From PVC group bacterium (GTDB lineage: Bacteria > Verrucomicrobiota > Kiritimatiellia > PWTM01): a stretch of DNA of 36,170 bases. Positions 27,476-36,170 of the stretch are shown piece by piece (within the stretch, counting starts at the first letter, position 1; every line of letters starts with the position of its first letter). The notes under the pieces were generated by a model. The model was not told the DNA's origin. It did not search any database and was given only the letters and a program-made list of their open reading frames with translations. The position numbers and the translations under genes were made by a program. The stretch is from assembly GCA_003563855.1 (NCBI GenBank), contig PWTM01000225.1, positions 1-36,170 on the forward strand, in the 5' to 3' direction.

Positions 27476-29761
27476 ATGCGGTTATCGATTCGCGGGTACA
27501 GCATCGAGCGGGAAGTCGCCGTCGGCGAACTCGCCCAGGTCTTCCGGGCGCGCCACGAGGACTCGGGCGATCCGGTGGCCATCAAGCTGCTCCACGCGCG
27601 GCTCTTCCCGGACGAAGCGGTGCGCGAAGTTTTCCTGCAGGAGATGGCCCGCCTCATCCCGCTCGAGCACCCGAACCTCGTGCAGACGCGCGAGACGGGG
27701 GTGACCGCCCACGGCCGCGTCTTCGTCGTGCAGTCGTTCGTCGACGGCCCCTCGACGGCGGAGCGCCTGAACCGGTCCGGCCCATTCGCCGAGGCCGACG
27801 CGCTGCGCCGCGCGGCGGAGGCGGCAGCCGGGCTGGGCCATGCCTGGGCGACCGGTCGGCTCGTCCACGGCCACCTGCATCCGGACAACGTCATGGAAGA
27901 GGCCTCCGGCCGGACCCTGGTCGCGGACCTCGGCCTTTCGCGCATCGTCGCCCGCCTCGCCGGGAGCGGTGCGGTCCGTGGCGCGGTCCGCGGCACGCGC
28001 GCCTACCTCGCGCCCGAGGCGCGGGGCGGACTCGCCGCGCTCGACGTCCGGTCCGACATCTTCGCGCTCGGCCTGGTGCTCTATCACTGGACGACCGGCC
28101 AGGTTCCCTTCGACGGCGTGCCCGAGGACGAACTGCGGGCGGATGCGCCGCCCCCGCCGCTGGCCGATCCGCGCGAGGCGCAGCCCGAACTCTCGGTCCG
28201 GTTCGTCCACCTCCTCGCGGCGCTGACGGCCTGGGACCCGGCCGAGCGGTACGCCGGCTGGGACGAGGTGCGCGCGGACCTGGCGGCCGTTCGGGCCGAC
28301 GGCCGGCCGGCCCGGCCGGCGGACCTTCCCGGTCCGATCGCCCGGGGGCTGGCCGCGGCGCCGCCGGCGGCGGAACTCCGGCCCGTCCCCGATTCCCGTG
28401 AAGCGCGGCGCCCGGTCCGCCGCCGCGTGCCCGCCGCCGCCCCCGGGAGCAACGGCAACGGGGCGAACGCCGCGCGGGCCCGCATCGTGCTCTCGCGCGA
28501 GGAACAGCGCCGCCTGCGCCGCGGCGGTCGCCGGCGGACCGCGCGACCCGGCGCCGTGCTGACGGCCGTCCTTCTGGTCTTCGCCGCCGCGGGCTATGCC
28601 CTGTGGCGGTTCGATGTTCTTCCGATCGAAGAACTTCTGTCTTCGCGGCCCGAGGCGCAGCCCCTGCCGTTCGAGCCGCTGGAACTCCCGTCGGCCGATC
28701 CGCCCGCCGCACCGCCGGGAGTGCCGGATGCGCCGGACGCCCCGGCCGCGCGGCCGACCCCGCCGCGTGCGCCCTCCCCTGCGCCGGCGCCCCGTCCGGA
28801 TTCCCGGACCCCGACCCACCCGCGCTACCGGAGCGGCGCAGCGCGCTTCAACGAGGCGCTCGCGCTCTACCAGCGCTACCGGGAGGATCGCCGCGATCCG
28901 GCCCTGCTGCTCCGCATCGAAGAGCTGGCCGCCGCCGCCATCGAGGATTTCGAGGCCTACCGGGCCGACGTGCCGGACGACCCGGAGACGGCCGGTCATA
29001 TCGACCGCTGCTACGGCATGATCCGCTACGCGCGGCAGAGCCGGCTGATGGACCACGGGCTCGACGGCGGCCGGCGACCGGGAACCGACCCGGGACGCCG
29101 CCGCGCGCCGCCGCGCGACCCGCCGACCCGCCGCTTCGTGCCGCGGCCGGACCTGCGGCTCGGTCCGGGCTGGAGCGCGACGCCGGCCGCCGGGCCCGCC
29201 GTTCGCGATCTCCGCGTTCTCCTGTCCGGTCGCGGCAACGCCCGCGTGCGGCTGGAGGCGGACGACTCGATCCTCGTGCTCCCGGGCATCCCCTACCTGC
29301 TCCCGCTCGAGCGGGCGGCCGAACGCCTCGACCGGCCCCCCCCCGAGGGCCGCCCGCTCGAGCATCCGGCGTTTCCCGCCAATACGATCCGTGCCCACCT
29401 CCTCCCGGGCGTCGCGGCCGGCGGGGCGGACCTGGTCCTGTTCACGGACCGCGCCGGCCAGGTGGTGGCCGCTCGCGTAGCCGAGGAAGGCGCGCTCGAA
29501 CCGCGGCTGCCGGCGGTGCTCTTCTCGGAACGCTGGCAGCTCTACGATCCGGGCATGGGCCTGCTGCGGCCGGAGGGAGACCTGCTCGTCGCCCACCGGG
29601 TACGGAGCGGCGAAAGCGGCCTCGTACAGATCGAAAGCGAGCTGGCGCAACGCGATCCCGAGCAATCCAACGACGTCGGCCGCGTGCTCGCGCGCGCCAC
29701 GCTGGTGCTCCCCCAGCCGATCGTCGACCTGATGCTCGTCCGGCTGGCCGTCGCGCCCTAG
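27476..29761 (+). CDS. Ser/Thr protein-kinase-like protein, predicted pseudokinase, with TM segment and C-terminal extension
   Basis: VAIKLLHARL; LVHGHLHPDNVMEE in place of HRDLKPxN; VADLGLSR; AYLAPEA; DVRSDIFALGLVLYHWTTGQVPF; later TM AVLTAVLLVFAAAGYALW. Confidence 0.85.
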   Translation: MRLSIRGYSIEREVAVGELAQVFRARHEDSGDPVAIKLLHARLFPDEAVREVFLQEMARLIPLEHPNLVQTRETGVTAHGRVFVVQSFVDGPSTAERLNRSGPFAEADALRRAAEAAAGLGHAWATGRLVHGHLHPDNVMEEASGRTLVADLGLSRIVARLAGSGAVRGAVRGTRAYLAPEARGGLAALDVRSDIFALGLVLYHWTTGQVPFDGVPEDELRADAPPPPLADPREAQPELSVRFVHLLAALTAWDPAERYAGWDEVRADLAAVRADGRPARPADLPGPIARGLAAAPPAAELRPVPDSREARRPVRRRVPAAAPGSNGNGANAARARIVLSREEQRRLRRGGRRRTARPGAVLTAVLLVFAAAGYALWRFDVLPIEELLSSRPEAQPLPFEPLELPSADPPAAPPGVPDAPDAPAARPTPPRAPSPAPAPRPDSRTPTHPRYRSGAARFNEALALYQRYREDRRDPALLLRIEELAAAAIEDFEAYRADVPDDPETAGHIDRCYGMIRYARQSRLMDHGLDGGRRPGTDPGRRRAPPRDPPTRRFVPRPDLRLGPGWSATPAAGPAVRDLRVLLSGRGNARVRLEADDSILVLPGIPYLLPLERAAERLDRPPPEGRPLEHPAFPANTIRAHLLPGVAAGGADLVLFTDRAGQVVAARVAEEGALEPRLPAVLFSERWQLYDPGMGLLRPEGDLLVAHRVRSGESGLVQIESELAQRDPEQSNDVGRVLARATLVLPQPIVDLMLVRLAVAP

Positions 29762-29913
29762 CGCCGGGCCGGAAACCCCGTGCTATTCCCGGAGCCCTGG
29801 CTTCCGAGCGACTGGTTGAACATCTCGTAAGTTCTTGATTTGCAATGAAGCGTTCGTGATGCGGGGTGTCTCACGGATAGAATCGAAACTTCCTTGTGAG
29901 TGGCGGGGATGTG

Positions 29914-30240
29914 TATGCGGGTAAGAGTATACGGGTAAGCATGCGGGTAAGCGGTTACGGGTAAGATTGGGCGGGTAAGAGTGGGAAGGTGCTTCTTCGC
30001 GTGGCGGGCATGCTTGCGGCGTCTTCTAAGGCGGTAGCCAGTAAATGACACTCGAACCCCCTTACCCGAACCCCTTTGCCGAACCCCCTTACCCGCATAC
30101 CCTTACCCGCATACCCTTACCCGCATACCCTTACCCGAACCCCCTTACCCGCATACCCTTACCCGCATACCCTTACCCGACCACCCTTACCCGCATACCC
30201 TTACCCGCATACTCTTACCCGACCACCCTTACCCGATCCG
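29914..30240. repeat. Inverted array of 14-bp CTTACCCGNNNNCC units
   Basis: Left arm about five inverted (GGGTAAG) units at 29914-29983; right arm about 13 units at 30061-30240 with exact 14-bp period (CTTACCCGCATACC, CTTACCCGAACCCC, CTTACCCGACCACC). Confidence 0.85.
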
Positions 30241-30321
30241 TTTGCGCTGCTTCCGCTATAGCTTTAGCGACGGGGGAAGCCCCGTCAGTGAACGGTTGTC
30301 CCGTCTCGGAACTCAGGAAGT

Positions 30322-30348
30322 CGAGGACGAGGACGAGGACGAGGACGA
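30322..30348. repeat. GAGGAC hexamer array
   Basis: CGAGGACGAGGACGAGGACGAGGACGA. Confidence 0.8.
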
Positions 30349-30409
30349 ACCGAAGATGCCCGCGCAGTTTCGACAGGGGGGCGCTCCGCGAGTGGCCGGC
30401 AACCCCCTG

Positions 30410-31312
30410 CTATTCCCAGAGCGGCGTGGGGTAGAGGCCCTCGTCGATCCGTGCCTGGATGCCCGCCTTCACGGCCGGCTTGTCCTCCGGGAAGGTGACG
30501 CCCAGCCAGGATTCCTTCGTCGGCAATACCGATACCCGCGCCTCACCGCGCGTGATCAGGTCGCCGACCACCGTCGGGATCAGGAACTCCGCCTTCGGCG
30601 ATTCGCCCTCGCGCGCGAGAAAGTCGCGGAACGCGTGATCGAGCTGATCGAAAAGCGTCGGCGTGAAGCCGAACATGTTCATCGAAACCGGCTCGTCGCC
30701 GGTCAGCGGCCGCCAGTCTCCGCCGTCGAGGTACCGCGCGCCGTCGCCATCCCGCTCCACCTTCAGCCGCTCGACAATCCGGGTCAGCCGCCCCTCCGCG
30801 TCGCAGGCGCAGAGCGCGCGGGCGACCGAGCCGTGATCCGAAAGCGTGTGCCGCAGCGTGAAGCCGACCAGCGCGTAGTCCGTCCCGGCCGGATCGGCCG
30901 TCCGCAGGAACCCGGCAAGCGCCCGGAACGAACCGGCCCCGTAGAAGTCGTCCGCATTGATCACGGCAAACGGCCCTTCCACCTGCGCCCGGCAGGCCAG
31001 GATCGCCTGGCCGGTTCCCCACGGCTTCGTCCGGTCCGCCGGCCGCGCAAAGCCGGCCGGAAGATCGTCGAGCTCCTGGAACGCGTAGGCCAGCGGAATC
31101 CGCCCCTGCCAGTGCGGCTCGACGATCGCGCGGAAGTCCGCCTCGATGTCGCGGCGGATCACGAAGACCGCCGCGCCGAACCCGGCCTGGATCGCATCGT
31201 GGATGGCGTAGTCGAGCACGATCTCACCGGACGGCCCCACGGGGTCGATCTGCTTGAGGCCGCCGTAACGGCTGCCCATCCCGGCGGCCATGATCACCAG
31301 CGTCGGTTTCAT
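30410..31312 (-). CDS. Sugar-nucleotide-type nucleotidyltransferase
   Basis: MKPTLVIMAAGMGSRYGGLKQIDPVGPSGEIVLDYAIHDA...WGTGQAILAC...FAVINADDFYG. Confidence 0.87.
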   Translation of the reverse strand: MKPTLVIMAAGMGSRYGGLKQIDPVGPSGEIVLDYAIHDAIQAGFGAAVFVIRRDIEADFRAIVEPHWQGRIPLAYAFQELDDLPAGFARPADRTKPWGTGQAILACRAQVEGPFAVINADDFYGAGSFRALAGFLRTADPAGTDYALVGFTLRHTLSDHGSVARALCACDAEGRLTRIVERLKVERDGDGARYLDGGDWRPLTGDEPVSMNMFGFTPTLFDQLDHAFRDFLAREGESPKAEFLIPTVVGDLITRGEARVSVLPTKESWLGVTFPEDKPAVKAGIQARIDEGLYPTPLWE

Positions 31313-31326
31313 CGTCCGGTCCTCCG

Positions 31327-32334
31327 TCAGGGCTGCCAGAGATAGGCGAATCGCGGCGGGCGCGGCCGCGGCAGCAGGGCCACGCCGTCCGGTCCCTGCA
31401 GGCGCCCCAGCCAGTCCCCCCACCGTACGGAGTGCTCGTAGCGCACGAACCGCACGTCGCGGTGGTCCAGCAGCTCGTGCACCAGCTCGATGGCCTCCGT
31501 GCGCGACCCGATCCGGTCGATCAGCTTCCGGTCCAGCGCATCGGCCGCCGTCAGGATGCGCCCGTCGGTAACGGCGGCCAGCTCCGCCTCGGTCAGGCCG
31601 CGGCCCTGCTGTACGAGCTGAGAGAAGCGCGCGTGGAGATGGTCCACGATCGCCTGGAGCATCGCCAGGTGCTCGGGGTCCACCTCGCGGAAGGGATTCA
31701 GCAGGTCCTTGTTCCGGCCCGAGACGATGGTCGTGTCGCGCACGCCGATCCGCTCGCTGAGCTCGTGCCAGTTCAGCGTCTGAAGGATCACGCTGATCGA
31801 GCCGAGCACCGCGGTTGGCTCCGCCACGATCCGGTCGCCGGCCACCGCGACGTAGAATCCGCCCGAGGCGGCGATGTCGCGGACGTAGACGACGATCCGC
31901 CGGTCGGGCCGGCTCTCGCGGAACCGGCGCAGGGCGCCGTGGATCTCGTCGACCGGCGTGACCGCGCCGCCGGGCGAATCGATTTCGAGCAGGATCGCCC
32001 CAACCGCCCGGTCGTTCGTCGCCGCCTGGATCTGGCGGAGCAACAGCTCCGTGCGGTCCATCGAGGGCCGGAAAAGCCCGCCCTCGGGCTGGCGCGTGAG
32101 GATGCCGCTGACCGGGATGCGCACGGCCTTGGCCCGGCCGGTCCCGTGCAGGTGGACCTCGCGGAAAGCCGGCGCCTCCTCAACGCCACGGGTGGGCAGG
32201 CGGGCGGCCCGGCGCGAGAGGAGGCGGGCGCCGAGCCCGAGATTGAGGACGAAACTGCCGGCCAGCAGGATGGCCAGCACCGCGATGCCGGCCCAGAACC
32301 CCGCATGCGAACAGCGACGAGCGTTTTCCGTCAT
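31327..32334 (-). CDS. sppA: Signal peptide peptidase SppA-type (S49) protease
   Basis: N-terminal TM; AVGAILLEIDSPGGAVTPVDEIHGALRRF...IVVYVRDIAASGGFYVAVAGDRIVAEPTAVLGSISVI. Confidence 0.85.
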   Translation of the reverse strand: MTENARRCSHAGFWAGIAVLAILLAGSFVLNLGLGARLLSRRAARLPTRGVEEAPAFREVHLHGTGRAKAVRIPVSGILTRQPEGGLFRPSMDRTELLLRQIQAATNDRAVGAILLEIDSPGGAVTPVDEIHGALRRFRESRPDRRIVVYVRDIAASGGFYVAVAGDRIVAEPTAVLGSISVILQTLNWHELSERIGVRDTTIVSGRNKDLLNPFREVDPEHLAMLQAIVDHLHARFSQLVQQGRGLTEAELAAVTDGRILTAADALDRKLIDRIGSRTEAIELVHELLDHRDVRFVRYEHSVRWGDWLGRLQGPDGVALLPRPRPPRFAYLWQP

Positions 32335-32451
32335 GGCGGCTTCCCCCTTCTCCGGCGACGCCCCCCGGACGGGAGGCCGACGCCCAGGTGCGGGCGCCAT
32401 GCTCCCACAGGCCCCGCCGGGAAGACGAGGAAAAACCGTGTCGCCGCCGGC

Positions 32452-33369
32452 TCAGACCGACCGTCGCCGGCTCTCCTCGATGTAGCGCGCGCGCAGCCGT
32501 CGGACCGTCGGCCCCGGCCGGCCGTCGCCGATCGGCGCCCCATCGATCTCGACCACCGGAAGCACGAACGCCGTGGCGCCCGTGACGAAGGCCTCGGCCG
32601 CCGACTGCGCTTCCGCCACGGTGAACGGCCGCTCCTCCACCGCGACCCCCGCCTCGGCGGCATGCGCCAGAATCGCGGCGCGCGTGATGCCGGCCAGGAT
32701 CGCGGACGAAAGGTCGCGGGTGACGATCGTGCCGTCGCGGCTGACCAGGTGCGCATTGCTCGCGGTCCCCTCGGTCACGAGGCCGTCCTCGACGAACCAG
32801 GCGTCGTCCTTCCCGCGCGCGTGCGCGATTTCCTTTGCCATCGAAGCCGACAGCAATTGCACCGTCTTGATGTCGCGCCGGGCCCAGCGGGGATCGTCGA
32901 GCGTGACGATCCGGAGCCCGGCGCGGGCCTCGGGCCGGTCCACGAGCGGCAGCGCCTGCGTGAAGAGCACCAGCGTGGGCCGCGGGTCCGGCGGGTAGAG
33001 GAAGTTGCGCTCAGCGACGCCGCGCGTGACCTGCAGGTACACCAGGCCCTCGGTCAGCCCGTTTTCGCGGACCAGCCGTCGGTGCAGTTCCTCCAGCTCG
33101 GCGTCCGTCGCCGGCCGCGGCAGGCCGATCTCCCGCAGCGAGCGGTCGAGCCGGGCCAGGTGGGCCGGAAGGTCGATCAGCCGGCCGTCGAGCACCGAGG
33201 TCACCTCGTAGACCGCGTCGGCGAAGAGAAACCCGCGGTCAAAAACCGAGACGCAGGCCTCCGCTTCCGGCACGAACGCCCCGTTCACGTAGACGACGCG
33301 GCTCACGCCCGCCCCCAGCCGTCCGCCGTCCCGTCGATCCTTCCCCATCGGTCCGCCATCGAAACGCAT
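32452..33369 (-). CDS. Class IV aminotransferase, D-amino-acid aminotransferase-like
   Basis: VYVNGAFVPEAEACVSVFDRGFLFADAVYEVTSVLDGRLIDLPAHLARLDRS...DIKTVQLL...VTEGTASNAHLV. Confidence 0.87.
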   Translation of the reverse strand: MRFDGGPMGKDRRDGGRLGAGVSRVVYVNGAFVPEAEACVSVFDRGFLFADAVYEVTSVLDGRLIDLPAHLARLDRSLREIGLPRPATDAELEELHRRLVRENGLTEGLVYLQVTRGVAERNFLYPPDPRPTLVLFTQALPLVDRPEARAGLRIVTLDDPRWARRDIKTVQLLSASMAKEIAHARGKDDAWFVEDGLVTEGTASNAHLVSRDGTIVTRDLSSAILAGITRAAILAHAAEAGVAVEERPFTVAEAQSAAEAFVTGATAFVLPVVEIDGAPIGDGRPGPTVRRLRARYIEESRRRSV

Positions 33370-33424
33370 AATCCCACGCTACCCGCCCCCGTCATCCCGC
33401 TCAAGCGTAACCCCCGTCCCCCAA

Positions 33425-33545
33425 AATCGTAGTCCCGATCCTAGTCGCAATCATAGTCTTTGTCCTGCCCCCCCATCTCCACGCCATCCCGACTACGATC
33501 CCGACTACGATTGCGATTACGATTGCGACTACGATTATGATTACG
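33425..33545. repeat. GTAGTC/GACTAC hexamer hairpin
   Basis: AATCGTAGTCCCGATCCTAGTCGCAATCATAGTC ... CTCCACGCCATCCC ... GACTACGATCCCGACTACGATTGCGATTACGATTGCGACTACGATTATGATTACG. Confidence 0.85.
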
Positions 33546-33727
33546 CGGCCTGCGACTGCTTCCTCACCCTGGTCCCTCCGCCGTCCCGAGGGCGGCCACG
33601 GGGGGCCGCCCCTACAGCATCTCGACCGGACCAGGCGGCGAACCGCCGGGGGCAGAGCGCCGCCCTCCAAACGCTACCCCCTCCGCCGCGTCTTCGCTCC
33701 ACTCCGGTGACAGAGCGCAGGAGCATC

Positions 33728-33997
33728 TCATCCTGCACGGCGTATCCGCGGGAACAGCGCAGCGAACGGCAGCGCCATGACACGATCGCCGAGGGGACGG
33801 ATATCGCGTCCGCCATACAGGACGACGCAACGAACGCGCGCCGTTGCGCTCCCGTGAGCGTCGGCGAACCGGTTATGGATATGCCGTACGAGCGTGGACT
33901 TCCCGGTCTGGCGCGCTCGGGCGACCATTACCACCGGCAACGCCTTCAGCGCCCACTCGACCCGCCCCTGTAGCCACCGTGGAACAAATTGTTTCAT
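33728..33997 (-). pseudogene. Collapsed AAA_14/DUF4143-type ATPase (N-terminus joined to C-terminus)
   Basis: PVVMVARARQTGKSTLVRHIHNRF then ADAHGSATARVRCVVLYGGRDIRPLGDRVMALPFAAL; compare VVSVTGARQVGKTTLVRR and RGIVLYGGAEVAPLGDRIVAVPLAFL in 34672-35925. Confidence 0.75.
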
Positions 33998-34400
33998 GGC
34001 GTGAGATATATGATCCGAGAGCCTGCCCTGTCTAGCGCCCCGTACCCAATCAGCCGTTCTTATGTCTGCGCCGCATGGCGAGATGGTGGGGGGGGCTTGC
34101 GGACAGCGCCCCGGGCGATGGCCCCCGAGTGTTGTGCCGTGCGGGGAGAGGTGCATCCTCACGCTGCGCCCGCCGACGTGGAAGGCCATGCCGGCATGGA
34201 CTGCGGCGGCAGAGGGCGAAGCCCGGCAGCTTGCCCTCCGTAGCAAGCGGAGCGCGAAGGAGGGACGCCGCTTTCCCGCCGCGCGCGCCGCCACTCGCGA
34301 CACGGGCCGCGCCGCCCGGCCGGGGGAGGCGAAAGCGCCGTCGCCGCTACGCTCTGCCGGCGCACTCCAAATGGAATGCGGCGCACCCCAGGCACAACGG

Positions 34401-34556
34401 CCCGCGATCCTGTAGCGGCGGGCGATGACCGCCGGGCAGAGGCGAAGATCGCGTTGGGGAGAAAGGGCCGCGGTCGGCGCCCGCGGCTACAGCCAACTCG
34501 CGCCTTTCTCGTCCCCGCGATCCTGTAGCGGCGGGCGGCGACCGCCGGGCAGAGGC
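34401..34556. repeat. Direct 43-bp repeats with an inverted degenerate copy between
   Basis: CCCGCGATCCTGTAGCGGCGGGCGRYGACCGCCGGGCAGAGGC at 34401-34443 and 34514-34556; inverted related copy around 34465-34492. Confidence 0.8.
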
Positions 34557-34633
34557 CGGACTCGGCGTCCTGATCCTCGTCTCCACTGACCCCGCAGACG
34601 CCCCCCCGGTCTCCGCGGAAGCCCCCCCCCGGC

Positions 34634-34661
34634 TTGACACCGCGGCGGAAACCCGTAGAAT
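34634..34661 (+). promoter_or_regulatory. sigma70-type promoter of the AAA ATPase gene
   Basis: TTGACA (34634-34639), 16-nt spacer, TAGAAT (34656-34661), ATG at 34672. Confidence 0.7.
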
Positions 34662-34671
34662 AAAACGCGCC

Positions 34672-35925
34672 ATGTTCAAATATCGAATGCTCGAATCCGT
34701 CATCGACGATGCGCTCGATGCGTTCCGGGTCGTCAGCGTTACCGGCGCCCGACAGGTGGGCAAGACCACGCTGGTGCGCCGGACCTGCGAACGACGCCGG
34801 ATCGCGTACGTTTCGTTGGAAGACGCGACGGCGCGCGCCGCCGCCCAGGCCGATGCGGATGCCTGGCTCGCCGGGTTTCGCGGCCCTGTGGCGATCGACG
34901 AGGTGCAGCATGCGCCAGACCTGTTCCGCGCCATCAAGAAGCGGGTGGATTCGTCGCAGCGCCCGGGCCAGATTCTGATTACCGGTTCTGCCCTCTGGCT
35001 TTCCATGAAAGCCATCGGCGAAAGCCTTGCGGGACGCGTCGCACTCCTGGATCTCTGGCCGTTCAGCCTTGCGGAGTACCTGGAGCGCCCCGCGCCGGCG
35101 TGGGATATGCTCCTCTCCGAAGACTTCGAATTGGACCGGGTACGGGAAGCGGTCCGCGCCGACGGGTCGTTGGAGCCGGATTGGCTGGACCATGCCCTTC
35201 TCCGCGGCGGGTTCCCCGAGCCGTCGAGGTTCACGAAGCCGGGCCTGAGAGCGCTCTGGTTCGACAGCTACCTCAGCACCTATCTTCAGCGCGATGTGAT
35301 CGACCTCGTCCGGATCGAACACGCCGACCGGTTCCTGCGGCTGATCCGACTTCTCGCCGGCCGCACGGGGCAATTGCTCAACGTCTCATCCCTCGCCCGC
35401 GATCTCGGGCTTCCCGCGCCGACGGTGCGTCGGTACACGGACTGGCTTGCCCTGACGTACCAGCGGTTCGACGTGCAGCCGTTCAGCGCCAATGTGGGAA
35501 AGCGGCTCGTCAAGTCCCCGAAGACCTACTGGTGTGACACGGGCATGGCCGCCGGGCTGCTGGGATGGAAGTCCTGGCGCGACGTGCAACAGGCAGGCGC
35601 GGAAGGCGCCCTGCTGGAAACCTGGGTGGCCGGCGAGATCGCGAAATGGGCAAGCGTGCATGCGCGGCGCCCCCTCTACTTCTGGCGGACACACGGTGGC
35701 GGCGAGGTGGACTTCGTCATCGAACAGCAGGGCCGGGTGGTCGGCATCGAAGTCAAGAGAGGCCAGCGCGTGGATGCCCGGGACCTCAAGGGGCTTGCCG
35801 AGTGCAGAGCCGCGCTGGGATCGCGCTTTCTGCGCGGCATCGTTCTCTACGGCGGCGCCGAGGTGGCGCCGCTCGGCGACCGCATCGTTGCCGTCCCCCT
35901 CGCCTTCCTGCGCGGCCGCGGGTAA
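34672..35925 (+). CDS. AAA_14/DUF4143-type ATP-binding protein
   Basis: VVSVTGARQVGKTTLVRR; PVAIDEVQHAPDLFRAIKKRVD; LITGSALWL; C-terminal GGGEVDFVIEQQGRVVGIEVKRGQ. Confidence 0.9.
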   Translation: MFKYRMLESVIDDALDAFRVVSVTGARQVGKTTLVRRTCERRRIAYVSLEDATARAAAQADADAWLAGFRGPVAIDEVQHAPDLFRAIKKRVDSSQRPGQILITGSALWLSMKAIGESLAGRVALLDLWPFSLAEYLERPAPAWDMLLSEDFELDRVREAVRADGSLEPDWLDHALLRGGFPEPSRFTKPGLRALWFDSYLSTYLQRDVIDLVRIEHADRFLRLIRLLAGRTGQLLNVSSLARDLGLPAPTVRRYTDWLALTYQRFDVQPFSANVGKRLVKSPKTYWCDTGMAAGLLGWKSWRDVQQAGAEGALLETWVAGEIAKWASVHARRPLYFWRTHGGGEVDFVIEQQGRVVGIEVKRGQRVDARDLKGLAECRAALGSRFLRGIVLYGGAEVAPLGDRIVAVPLAFLRGRG

Positions 35926-35982
35926 TCCCCGCTCGCTCTCCTGGTAAGGATTTCGAGCACGAGGAGGAGGCCCGCGCCCCCC

Positions 35983-36080
35983 ATCGTAGTCGCAGTCCTA
36001 GTCCCAATCGTAGTCTTCGACCGCCCCCGCCCGGCTCCACGCCATACCGACTACGATTGCGATTACGACTGTGACTACGA
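35983..36080. repeat. GTAGTC/GACTAC hexamer hairpin
   Basis: TCGTAGTCGCAGTCCTAGTCCCAATCGTAGTC ... GGCTCCACGCCATACC ... GACTACGATTGCGATTACGACTGTGACTACGA. Confidence 0.88.
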
Positions 36081-36097
36081 GGCTTGCGCCTTCTCCT

Positions 36098-36170
36098 CAT
36101 CGTAGTCGCAGTCCTAGTCCCAATCGTAGTCTTCGCCTCTCCCCGCACGGCTCCACGCCATCCCGACTAC
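36098..36170. repeat. GTAGTC/GACTAC hexamer hairpin, cut by window end
   Basis: TCGTAGTCGCAGTCCTAGTCCCAATCGTAGTCTTCG ... GGCTCCACGCCATCCCGACTAC. Confidence 0.85.

Noticed and set aside
30061-30240. CRISPR array
   Set aside because: Units are contiguous 14-mers without unique spacers, and no cas genes are present.
30045-30434. Tyr/Pro/Leu repeat ORFs (NPLTRIPLPAYPYP)
   Set aside because: Direct translation of the 14-bp tandem array, not a gene.

Overview
High-GC bacterial window; a PVC-superphylum-like lineage is only a guess. About 20 protein genes are well supported. The most unusual locus runs from about 3.6 to 10.8 kb, with an outlier at 16.4 kb. Three short peptides share an N-terminal block, [K][KR]RFEPPx[IV]xT[FY]RxxEL[IV]VETxFTG, and have unrelated C-termini (4422-4607, 10642-10758, 16389-16514). 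Two of them are shorter than the supplied ORF cut-off. They lie around a collinear run encoding PqqD-like protein, short coiled-coil protein, S74-like chaperone, DUF362 protein, B12-binding-type radical SAM protein, HPr-kinase-like protein, and an S26 peptidase fused to an NTP_transf_5 nucleotidyltransferase. I propose this as a candidate uncharacterised peptide-modification (RiPP-like) system. Other notable content: a MITE-like family of three copies with matching ends and 9-bp target duplications, one inserted inside the peptide locus; hairpin repeats built from 6-bp or 14-bp units with inverted arms; a predicted pseudokinase; a collapsed AAA/DUF4143 ATPase remnant; and a duplicated fragment of a DUF4870 gene flanking the third peptide. 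All calls are from reading the sequence; no searches were run.
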